Positions 18,658 through 26,860 of a stretch of 64,000 bases of DNA are shown here, in pieces (the stretch's first letter is position 1; the number at the start of each line of letters is the position of its first letter). The translations under genes were made by a program, and so were the position numbers. The notes below the pieces were generated by a model. The model was not told the DNA's origin. It did no database searches and saw only the letters and a list, made by a program, of their open reading frames with translations. This DNA comes from Bacteroidota bacterium. Its GTDB lineage: Bacteria; Bacteroidota; Bacteroidia; 2-12-FULL-35-15. The stretch spans positions 43,985 through 107,984 of the forward strand of contig PLYN01000014.1 of the NCBI GenBank assembly GCA_003151815.1, read 5' to 3'.

Positions 18658-19491
18658 ATGTTAGTATTCCATTCGCACTGCCAGCTTGGCAATCAAATGT
18701 TTATTTACGCTTGCGCCAGAAGTTTGGCAAAGAAAAGAAAACTGAATTATTGTTTAAGTGACAACAAACAATTAATTGAATATTTCGATTTATCCGATCA
18801 GGACAAATTTTTAAATACTTTAAAATACCAGTTTTTTCGCATTAAGAATAAAATTGTACCTAGCTCCCATTCGTATTTTCATTTTCAGGATAATCGGAAC
18901 GATTACGCTGAAACGCTGAAAAAAGAACCTTCCAAAAATGCCTGGTATTATGGTTATTTTCAGGGACTCAACTATTTTATTGAAAACCAGGAGGAGGTAA
19001 AAAAGCTATTCACTATTCGATTGCAGCATCAAAATAAATTTAACCTCATCATTGATCAATTTCCAAAAGAAAAAAAAATATTGGTAGTTCACATCAGACT
19101 GAAAGATTATAGAACTTTCGGATCGGAATATTTAAATGGCCCCGATATGACGTTGCCTTTCGCTTATTATCATAAATTATTAAATTCGTATCCTCTAGAA
19201 GACTATCAAGTGATTTTTACATCGGATGAAATTGAAACAGTAAAAAAAGAGTTTCAAAATATGAAACAAGCCTACTTTTCAGAATACGAAGCTATTATTG
19301 ATTTTCAATTTATAAAAAATGCGGATGTGGCGTTAATATCCAACAGTACATTTGCCTGGTGGGCAGCATGGCTAAACGATAAAGCCGACAAACAAATAAT
19401 GGTACCTGAATATTTTTTAGGATTTAAAATAAAGGAAGAGTATCCAATTAATATAATACCTGTGGAATGGACTAAAGTGGCTGTTTCATGA
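18658..19491 (+). CDS. Glycosyltransferase family 11 (alpha-1,2-fucosyltransferase-like)
   Basis: About 277 residues from the ATG at 18658; a TTG nine bases upstream is less likely. The N-terminal GNQMFIYACARSLAKK, WYYGYFQ near 96-102, the donor motif HIRLKDY at 145-151 (the family usually shows HxRxxDY) and SNSTFAWWAAWL near the C-terminus are the GT11 motifs. Members transfer L-fucose from GDP-fucose in alpha-1,2 linkage, but some accept other sugars. No GDP-fucose synthesis genes (gmd/fcl) are in the window. It stands directly upstream of the third paralogous membrane protein. Confidence 0.85.
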   Translation: MLVFHSHCQLGNQMFIYACARSLAKKRKLNYCLSDNKQLIEYFDLSDQDKFLNTLKYQFFRIKNKIVPSSHSYFHFQDNRNDYAETLKKEPSKNAWYYGYFQGLNYFIENQEEVKKLFTIRLQHQNKFNLIIDQFPKEKKILVVHIRLKDYRTFGSEYLNGPDMTLPFAYYHKLLNSYPLEDYQVIFTSDEIETVKKEFQNMKQAYFSEYEAIIDFQFIKNADVALISNSTFAWWAAWLNDKADKQIMVPEYFLGFKIKEEYPINIIPVEWTKVAVS

Positions 19492-19516
19492 GTTTCAAAT
19501 TAAAAATATAATACAT

Positions 19517-21487
19517 ATGGAATATCCATTGATCTTATTTGGGACTTATCTTATTCTTTTTATTTTTCTGCTATTTACTGTAGGGCATATTTCTTTTTCT
19601 ATCCTTAATCTCCAAATTACAGGAGAGTACTCAAAAGTATTTTCAAAATTAGTGTCCGGTATATTTATTATCATCTTTTTCTATTCGATCTACAAAACCA
19701 ATTTTCACACGATCACTTCAGGATTTATCATTGCCGGCTTATTATTATGGTGGAACAGAGGATTTAGACTGCCTTCAATGAAAAAAGCGTATCAGATATT
19801 TACTGATAATGAAATTAAAGATCAACTATTCATTTTACTTCAACTTTGCATTGTTGCACTATTAATACTTGCCTGGAATCATCATTTTATGTTTTCAGGA
19901 AATGTAACAATAGTGGAAAACCCTCATCCTGATCTAAGTTTTTATGCACGGGTTTCAAGCTTTTTAAATGGCGCAGGTAAAGAAACATTCGAAATGAATT
20001 ATCTTGAACCACAGACATTAGGAGCCACACCTTATCACTATTTTGAATTATGGGGCAATGCTTTTGTGTCGTTTCTCTTTCATAACCCATCAACACTGGC
20101 AACCATCCAACTAATATCTATACCTGCATTTCTTACACTCGTTATTTCAGGAGTCTGGGCGCTAATGGAACAAGTTAAAATTAACCTGTTTTATAAACTC
20201 CTGTCAATTGCTCTTTTATTCATAACAGGCTTTTATTTCCCGGTTTATGATAGTATACATTTATATTGGACATCTTATTTTCAGGTAAATCTTTTAGATC
20301 AAAGTACAGGCTTAAAGACATCAATACTTTATATTGCCATACTGATGTTTACTTTACTTTTAGTTAAAAAAAAATATCAGGAAGCATTGGTCTGTCTTTT
20401 ATTTTTCCCTTTCGCCTCCGTATACGGAATGTTTACGTTTATTCCATCTTGCGTAATTCTATCAATTTATTTTTTTTCTATAAAAAAAATAAATTTCGCC
20501 TCAGCCATTAAAATAATCATCGGAGCAATGATCGCTACAATTTATTTTCAGCTATTCTACAAATTAAATTCGGATAAGGAATTCTATTCAAATATGGTTG
20601 ATATACTTACGGTCATCCATCAACTTTTAGAATTAAGTGTGAGATCAAGAATTATTATTGCTACCGAAAAATTTATTGAACTCTTGATTCTATATAGCCC
20701 ACTAATTTTATTATTCCCATTATTGATAAATCATTTGAAGTCTTTAAATAACGAATCGAAAGCGAATTTGACCGATATATTTATTGGGTTTTGCTGTTTT
20801 ATTTTAACATCGTTAATTTCTTGGAACTTTTTTTATTTTGTATTTGGCTCGTCAGAATTTTTTTACACAATAACCAACACTGTAATGAACGTATCTGTTT
20901 TCATGCTGATCTACTTTTTTTTTATCTTTAATAAAAACCTTTTAGTTCGTGGCTGCTTGGTTTTATATATATCCATATTTATTTTGTTTCAAGTCAAAAA
21001 AATTAATGATGTTAATAATTCATTCAGTAATACGTTTCGAGAAAAACACAGCATTGAATATGTCAATGCAATAGATACATTAAATATCGGAAAACAAGGA
21101 GCCTGCCTATTATCGCAGGAAGAAGCGTTAACCATTCATGTGAATCCTTTTTATTACCAAAATGCGCCATATTTTCATTATTCCAAGCCGGATTGTGAAG
21201 TAACAAATATTTCTATTTATGACATTCCGGGTGGGGAAGCAGAAATAGATAAACATGCGAAAATAACCTTTATACATGGCTCACCGTTTTTCAGATTTAT
21301 ACAATCGCAAAAAAAAACGGGTCTATTTGAGTCTATTAAAAAAAGTCAAATACAGTTCATTGAATATTACAACATTCGTTTTTTGATTATATCGAAGAAT
21401 TTCGAACCCGATAGTTTATTGAAAATAAGATTAAAGAAGGAAATAAAGGATGAGAGATCCGGGGAAAAATTTTGGATCTTAAAATAA
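19517..21487 (+). CDS. Polytopic membrane protein, member 3 of a three-gene family
   Basis: A 656-residue multi-pass protein, the close paralogue of the 658-residue protein at 4624-6600. Aligned blocks are WNRGF at 79-83, NPHPDLSFYARVSSFLN near 135-151, ETFEMNYLEP at 156-165 and PYHYFELW at 172-179, with identical positions. Near the C-terminus are PGGEAEIDK, FIHGSPFFRFI and SGEKFWILK. Membrane helices fill roughly the first 480 residues; the last 170 are soluble and presumably outside or periplasmic. The function is unrecognised; a GT-C-type transferase is a reasonable hypothesis. Confidence 0.72.
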   Translation: MEYPLILFGTYLILFIFLLFTVGHISFSILNLQITGEYSKVFSKLVSGIFIIIFFYSIYKTNFHTITSGFIIAGLLLWWNRGFRLPSMKKAYQIFTDNEIKDQLFILLQLCIVALLILAWNHHFMFSGNVTIVENPHPDLSFYARVSSFLNGAGKETFEMNYLEPQTLGATPYHYFELWGNAFVSFLFHNPSTLATIQLISIPAFLTLVISGVWALMEQVKINLFYKLLSIALLFITGFYFPVYDSIHLYWTSYFQVNLLDQSTGLKTSILYIAILMFTLLLVKKKYQEALVCLLFFPFASVYGMFTFIPSCVILSIYFFSIKKINFASAIKIIIGAMIATIYFQLFYKLNSDKEFYSNMVDILTVIHQLLELSVRSRIIIATEKFIELLILYSPLILLFPLLINHLKSLNNESKANLTDIFIGFCCFILTSLISWNFFYFVFGSSEFFYTITNTVMNVSVFMLIYFFFIFNKNLLVRGCLVLYISIFILFQVKKINDVNNSFSNTFREKHSIEYVNAIDTLNIGKQGACLLSQEEALTIHVNPFYYQNAPYFHYSKPDCEVTNISIYDIPGGEAEIDKHAKITFIHGSPFFRFIQSQKKTGLFESIKKSQIQFIEYYNIRFLIISKNFEPDSLLKIRLKKEIKDERSGEKFWILK

Positions 21488-21570
21488 ATAAAAACGATTG
21501 ATTTAATGGCTCTTGTAATTAAATTTGTGTTTTCATTAAAATCAAAATTTATTCGGTAACTTTACTCTAA

Positions 21571-22470
21571 ATGGGCATAGAAAATAGCAATACTCCTTTT
21601 TTCAGCATTATCATTCCGACCTATAACCGGGCGCACATGTTACCTGCATCCATTAGAAGTATACTAAATCAAAAATTTCAAAATTTTGAAGCAATTATTA
21701 TAGATGATGGATCAACAGATAATACTTCAGAAGTAGTAAATAATATATCTGATAAAAGAATAAGATACATTTATCAAACCAACCAAGAAAGAAGTGCTGC
21801 CCGTAATAACGGGATAAAAAATGCCAAAGGCGAATACATTTGTTTTTTGGATAGTGATGACCTTTTTGTAGAAAATCATTTGCAAGTACTGTTTGATTAT
21901 ATTATATTAAATAATCATCCTATGGAACTTATTTTCACCAATTGTTTTTTTCTCAACAATGAACAAAACGAAAAACCAGATTTCCCCTTATTAAAAAATA
22001 ATCCCATAATTTATTTCCTTCAAAATTCAGTTATACCTGACAGAGTGTGTATTCATAAAAATATATTAACTGAATTTCAATTTAGAATTGATGCCAATAT
22101 TTCAGAAGATACTATATTATGGGTATCCATAGCAAATAAATATCCAATTAAACAACTTGATGAACATACCGTTCAGTATAGAATTCATGACGATAATTCC
22201 GTAAATATAAAGTACAACTGTTATTTTGAGAGACTAAAAGGTTTGGAAAAATTATTTAAAGATGAGAGTATCTCAAAAAAAGCAGGAAAAACAATTATCT
22301 CAGAAACCTTGAGTATTTGTTATCTTGGTATTGCCAGACATTATGAATATAAACGATCCTTCATAAAAATGGCAGCAAATCTTTTTATGTCTTTTATTTA
22401 CCAACCATCATCTAAATATAATAAATCAAAAGTATATATGGTTTATAAATATTTGCTTTTACAAAAATGA
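21571..22470 (+). CDS. Glycosyltransferase family 2
   Basis: A 299-residue GT-A protein. FFSIIIPTYNRAHMLPASIRSIL begins the domain; IIIDDGSTDNT near 45-56 binds the nucleotide. ARNNGIKNAKGEYICFLDSDD near 86-106 carries the DxD and the conserved RN. There are no membrane helices, so it is a cytosolic transferase acting on the growing chain. It overlaps the next gene by four bases (ATGA). Confidence 0.9.
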   Translation: MGIENSNTPFFSIIIPTYNRAHMLPASIRSILNQKFQNFEAIIIDDGSTDNTSEVVNNISDKRIRYIYQTNQERSAARNNGIKNAKGEYICFLDSDDLFVENHLQVLFDYIILNNHPMELIFTNCFFLNNEQNEKPDFPLLKNNPIIYFLQNSVIPDRVCIHKNILTEFQFRIDANISEDTILWVSIANKYPIKQLDEHTVQYRIHDDNSVNIKYNCYFERLKGLEKLFKDESISKKAGKTIISETLSICYLGIARHYEYKRSFIKMAANLFMSFIYQPSSKYNKSKVYMVYKYLLLQK

Positions 22471-23240
22471 GATCCTTTTTACATAAAATATATACATCTA
22501 CCTTTTTATCGAAAGAAAAAGCGAATCACTTTCAAATGATCGCGCGAAATGAAGAATGGAATGCGATAAAAGATCACATTCCGAAAGGAAGTAAATTTCT
22601 GGATGTAGGCTGTGGCGCCGGATATTCAATGAAAAGAGCAAAAGAAGATCGCAACTGTGAGATACATGGCATCGACCCTAACCCAACAGAGCATGGAGTT
22701 GGAAGGATCGGGTCAAATTATTTGATAGAGAATATTGATATTAAGCAAGCATTTGCAGAGTCAATTCCCTTTAGTGACAAAATATTTAATACAGTTTATT
22801 CCTCCCACGTTTTAGAGCACGTCAATAGTGAATCGAAAGCATTAAAGGAAATGAAAAGAGTTCTTAAAGATGATGGTATCCTTATCATTGGAGTCCCAAC
22901 TTCCACTATGACAATCATTAACTGGATCTCTCAGATCTTATTCCTGACCCATATAAAGATAATTTCAATACTATTTTCAAAGGTAATTAATACAGAAAAA
23001 TATCGTTGGTGGGAATTATTTGTTCCGAGATCTCATAGCTTTGAAAACAAATCGATCCTTTATGATCTTAACCATTATAGAATAAATAACTGGTCAAACA
23101 TTATTTCAAAGGAGTTTAAAATAGAGCAGACCATCCTACCCGCTTTATACCCTTATCCTGAATTTATTCAACTATTTAAAATAAGAAAATTTAAAAAATT
23201 TTCCAGTAGCGTATTTTTTATTTGTACAAAAATAAAATAA
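22467..23240 (+). CDS. Class I SAM-dependent methyltransferase
   Basis: A 257-residue protein with FLDVGCGAGYSMKRAKED at about residues 43-60, IHGIDPNP as strand 2 and SSHVLEHVNSESKALKEMKR followed by VLKDDGILIIGVP. This is a Methyltransf_11-type domain. It is co-translated with the GT2 gene before it, and the GT4 gene follows after six bases, so the likely substrate is a sugar in the same glycan. Confidence 0.8.
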   Translation: MRSFLHKIYTSTFLSKEKANHFQMIARNEEWNAIKDHIPKGSKFLDVGCGAGYSMKRAKEDRNCEIHGIDPNPTEHGVGRIGSNYLIENIDIKQAFAESIPFSDKIFNTVYSSHVLEHVNSESKALKEMKRVLKDDGILIIGVPTSTMTIINWISQILFLTHIKIISILFSKVINTEKYRWWELFVPRSHSFENKSILYDLNHYRINNWSNIISKEFKIEQTILPALYPYPEFIQLFKIRKFKKFSSSVFFICTKIK

Positions 23241-23246
23241 CCTTTT

Positions 23247-24377
23247 ATGCCTGTTCTGAAAATACTACATGTAATACCCAACCTGGCAAAAGGCGGAGCT
23301 GAACGACTCGTCATTGATATTTGCAATGAACTAACCAAACAAAAAAATATTCAGGTAAAACTTATTGTATTTGAAGACCGGAATGAATTCAAGGAACTCT
23401 CGAAGAATATTGATATAGAAATTTGTAATTCCAAAGTAATCCCTTCCATCCTTAAAAAAAAACACATTGACATTTATCACTTTCAAAAAATAATTGAAAC
23501 ATTTAAACCTGATATCGTCCACTCCCATCTTTTTGAGGCTGAAATAATTTCCAGATGGCATATTTACCCAAATATCAGGTACTTCACTCACTGTCATGAT
23601 AACATGATGCAATTTAAAAATTTACCACTAAACGTGCTAAACAAAAAAAAGATAACTAATTTTTTCGAAAAAAATTTATTACTAAAGCAATATAAAAAAT
23701 GCAATAATAGCTTTATTGCAATTTCTAAAAATACATTAGCCTATTTTAAAACAAATCTATCAAAGTCATTCAGCAAAAGGATTACCTTACTACACAATGC
23801 TATAAACTATCAAGCCTTTTCAAATAAAAAGGCTAAAATGATAAATAAAAAATTGATACATCTAATTACAATCGGAAGCTTAGTGGATAAAAAAAACCAA
23901 ACTTTTCTAATTGATGTAATGGCCTATCTACAAAACAAAGGATATACAGCAAAACTTCAAATTATTGGGGAGGGTGTTAATAAAGCTAAAATTGAAAATA
24001 AGATAAATGAATTGCGATTACGTGAGGCTATAACATTAAGAGGAAATGTGGATAACGTGGAGGCTTACCTTCACACATCTGACATATATCTCCACAGTGC
24101 CACCTACGAACCATTTGGCTTAGTATTAATAGAAGCTATGGCCTCGGGCTTGCCGGTAGTTTGCCTGGATGGCGGAGGAAACAAAGACATCATCGAACAA
24201 GGAAAGAACGGTTTTATCCTTCATGAAAATGATCCGATATTGTTTGCAGAAAAAATAATCTCTCTGATTGAAAATAAAGACCAATACAATGCTATTAGTA
24301 AATACGCTGTATCGTATGCCAAAAAATTCGATATAAAAAATTATGTAGATAAGCTATTAGAAATTTATCGTCAATAA
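23247..24377 (+). CDS. Glycosyltransferase family 4
   Basis: A 376-residue GT-B protein. LKILHVIPNLAKGGAERLVIDI gives the N-terminal glycine loop. The C-terminal domain has LITIGSLVDKKNQTFLID, IIGEGVNKAKIE and the donor-binding block SATYEPFGLVLIEAMASGLP (E-x7-E) near residue 290, then VVCLDGGGNKDII. This is a retaining transferase of the WaaG/PimA class. Twelve bases separate its end from a convergent minus-strand gene, with no clear terminator. Confidence 0.9.
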   Translation: MPVLKILHVIPNLAKGGAERLVIDICNELTKQKNIQVKLIVFEDRNEFKELSKNIDIEICNSKVIPSILKKKHIDIYHFQKIIETFKPDIVHSHLFEAEIISRWHIYPNIRYFTHCHDNMMQFKNLPLNVLNKKKITNFFEKNLLLKQYKKCNNSFIAISKNTLAYFKTNLSKSFSKRITLLHNAINYQAFSNKKAKMINKKLIHLITIGSLVDKKNQTFLIDVMAYLQNKGYTAKLQIIGEGVNKAKIENKINELRLREAITLRGNVDNVEAYLHTSDIYLHSATYEPFGLVLIEAMASGLPVVCLDGGGNKDIIEQGKNGFILHENDPILFAEKIISLIENKDQYNAISKYAVSYAKKFDIKNYVDKLLEIYRQ

Positions 24378-24389
24378 AATAAGATCCCG

Positions 24390-25310
24390 TTATTTTGTTG
24401 CAACGAAATAAAAATGACGTTTAAAAACTTCTTCTTTTTTAATTGTAAAACCGGAATTTAAAATTGCCTCTTTAACCGGTTTTTCATTTTCAAGGTGAAG
24501 GGTATGATCATCAGTACCTACAGCATACTTTTTATAATATAAAAAACGTGCAACCCTTTCCCAAAAACTGAAAGAAAATAATTTAGAACTTGTTTTTGTA
24601 GCGTCTTCTTTTGATGCAGGAATGTCTAAATGACTTGTTACAAAAAAGGTCCCGCTGGGTTTAAGAACACGATACGCTTCGGAAATAAATTTCTTATAAT
24701 CATTCAAATGATCAATGGCTGAAATATTAAGAACAACGTCGAACGAATTATTTTTAATGGGCAAAGACTCGGCATTTGCTAATATATGTCCCATTTTCAG
24801 ATATGATAATTTCGGATAAAATCTGATGAACTGATCGTGCAATAATCTTAAATTGGGGTCTACTAAATAATATTCAATTGTTTCCGGAAATTGGAAAAAG
24901 CTACAAAATGTTTGCCCGGTACCACCACCTACATCTAATACTTTAACATCTTTCATTAATCCGATCTCGGATCTTAAAGAAAGATAATTATTGACAGGTG
25001 CGCTGTTTATAAAAGTATATACTGACAATGATTTATGATAATTAAGAAACTGTTTGTTGAGTCTTTTCCATTCTTCAGAATTTGAATCGTTATCCGTAAA
25101 ATTGGGAACGTTATCTTCTATTGTATACGTTTTATTTCCGATGATCTTATCGTTCTCAATTTTTAAAGGGATACCCGTTTTTGGATCCTGTAATAAATCT
25201 ATATAAGTACTGACTTCCCTTCTATTCTGAGGATAAAGTTCGGCAAGCTCATAAATATTCCTTTCCTTATCCATAAGATTAAAATATCTATCCACCATTT
25301 TATTCATCAT
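24390..25310 (-). CDS. SAM-dependent methyltransferase with an N-terminal Trm112-like segment
   Basis: A 306-residue protein. The first 75 residues (DLLQDPKTGIPLKIENDKII and YTIEDNVPNFTDND) look like a Trm112-type zinc-ribbon-like leader without all cysteines. The catalytic domain follows, with VLDVGGGTGQTFCSFFQFPE, AESLPIKNNSFDVVLNISAIDHL and AYRVLKPSGTFFVTSH. It is transcribed after the GT4 gene at 25320-26594 with a nine-base gap, on the strand opposite to its neighbours. Substrate unknown. Confidence 0.75.
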   Translation of the reverse strand: MMNKMVDRYFNLMDKERNIYELAELYPQNRREVSTYIDLLQDPKTGIPLKIENDKIIGNKTYTIEDNVPNFTDNDSNSEEWKRLNKQFLNYHKSLSVYTFINSAPVNNYLSLRSEIGLMKDVKVLDVGGGTGQTFCSFFQFPETIEYYLVDPNLRLLHDQFIRFYPKLSYLKMGHILANAESLPIKNNSFDVVLNISAIDHLNDYKKFISEAYRVLKPSGTFFVTSHLDIPASKEDATKTSSKLFSFSFWERVARFLYYKKYAVGTDDHTLHLENEKPVKEAILNSGFTIKKEEVFKRHFYFVATK

Positions 25311-25319
25311 CTGATTCTA

Positions 25320-26594
25320 TTAAAGAAGTTCAATTTGTTTAGTGAATTTTTCATAATTTATTTCTGCATTATACTCAGCATTCCAAGTATTATAAGCAAA
25401 TTTCTTTTTTATTTTGGTTTGGTCCTCACTCATATTAACAAAACTAAGAATTTTTTTTGCTAAAGACTCACTAGAAATATCTTTCGGAACTAATTCCCCA
25501 TTTTTACAATTCACAATTTCGGAGACACCTCCTACATTAGTTGCAATAACAGGAATACCAAAAGACATGGCTTCCATAATAGAAACAGGTATACCTTCAG
25601 ATTCACTTACATTAATGAATAGATCCACCTTGTTTTCAGAATAAAATTTCATCAAATCTGCATTTGAAATGAGCCCCAATAATTCAACCGAAATATTTTT
25701 ATTTGCTCGTAGTGATTCTATCAATTCATGAAAATCTTTTTTATATTTAACAGTTATGCTTTCAATAAACTCTCCAAAATGTATCCACCGTATTTTTTTA
25801 TCTGTAATTAATTTTAAGCATTTTGCAATTGTTTCAACCCTTTTATTTGGATAAATATGGGAACAACTAACAATGACAAATTCATCATCTTTATTCAAAA
25901 AAAATGAATTAATTTGTTGTTTTTCAGTACCTAGGCGTGAAACGAATGCTTTATTCCCGTTGTTAAGTTTTAATGTTTCCTGCAAATAATTGAGTCCGTG
26001 TTCAGAAATCAAAAAAACTGCATTCAGATTTTCAAAAGTGTATTTCTTAAATGGTAAATATCCAAACGATGTTCTATCAAAATAAAGATCGTACCCGTGA
26101 GCTCTTGTGAAACATCGTACTTCCGGATTTTTTTTATGATAACGTGCAATGCCAATCGCCTCATCCATCCACCAATAGGAATATAGATACAATTGACTTT
26201 TTTCAACATTTAATTCCTTCCTTAATTTTTCAATATAATTTGAATTTTTTTTGGATTTAAAATAGGAAATTAACATATAATTAATGTTTGACCTTTTAAA
26301 AGGGATTTTTAATTTTCCCCAGTTAAAAAGTTCTGTAAGCACAGGAAATGAAAAAAAACCCAAAAGAGAAATAATCTTACTATACCAATTGATCTCAATA
26401 TTATTTCTAAATAAAATTACATTTTTCGGAACATTTCTTGTTTGCTTATTAATGAGGTCTGAACTTATTATAACTATTCGATGATATTTTTTTGCCAAAT
26501 AACAGATTTCTGATTCAAAAAAAGTCTCACCGCTACTAAAGGGATATTCCATAGTAAAAACAAACAACACTTTTTTATCAAATTTTATTTTCAT
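25320..26594 (-). CDS. Glycosyltransferase family 4
   Basis: A 424-residue GT-B protein. It begins KVLFVFTMEYPFSSGETFFESEICYLAKKY, the start seen in capsule and exopolysaccharide GT4 enzymes. The donor-binding part has IVSCSHIYPNKRVETIAKCL, INVSESEGIPVSIMEAMSFG and VIATNVGGVSEIV. With the downstream methyltransferase it forms a two-gene minus-strand unit between two plus-strand blocks. The region to its 5' side (26595-26860) is a divergent promoter region. Confidence 0.88.
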   Translation of the reverse strand: MKIKFDKKVLFVFTMEYPFSSGETFFESEICYLAKKYHRIVIISSDLINKQTRNVPKNVILFRNNIEINWYSKIISLLGFFSFPVLTELFNWGKLKIPFKRSNINYMLISYFKSKKNSNYIEKLRKELNVEKSQLYLYSYWWMDEAIGIARYHKKNPEVRCFTRAHGYDLYFDRTSFGYLPFKKYTFENLNAVFLISEHGLNYLQETLKLNNGNKAFVSRLGTEKQQINSFFLNKDDEFVIVSCSHIYPNKRVETIAKCLKLITDKKIRWIHFGEFIESITVKYKKDFHELIESLRANKNISVELLGLISNADLMKFYSENKVDLFINVSESEGIPVSIMEAMSFGIPVIATNVGGVSEIVNCKNGELVPKDISSESLAKKILSFVNMSEDQTKIKKKFAYNTWNAEYNAEINYEKFTKQIELL

Positions 26595-26822
26595 AGTTAT
26601 GAAGTACCTTTTAGCCTCGGATAATTATTCTAATTTCTTTATTAAATATAACCTAAACAAGCAATTCAACAATTCCGCATTATTAAAAATAACATTTTTT
26701 TTTAAAATAATTTTACTTTTTATGAAATCTTTAACAGAAATATTAAAGACTCGTTTTTAGGAGGTACAATTAATTGATATTGTCAATTTTTATAGAATTA
26801 GTATAAAGGGATATTTAGCTCT

Positions 26823-26856
26823 TTTGCAATAATACGTCATAAATGCCTTATATTTG
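26823..26856 (+). promoter_or_regulatory. Putative promoter ending four bases before a GTG start
   Basis: TTTG at 26823-26826 and TATATTTG at 26849-26856 match the -33 and -7 consensus with a 22-base spacer. The next gene begins with GTG at 26861, so the message may be leaderless. The same spacing is seen at 18498-18505. Confidence 0.5.
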
Positions 26857-26860
26857 TTAA

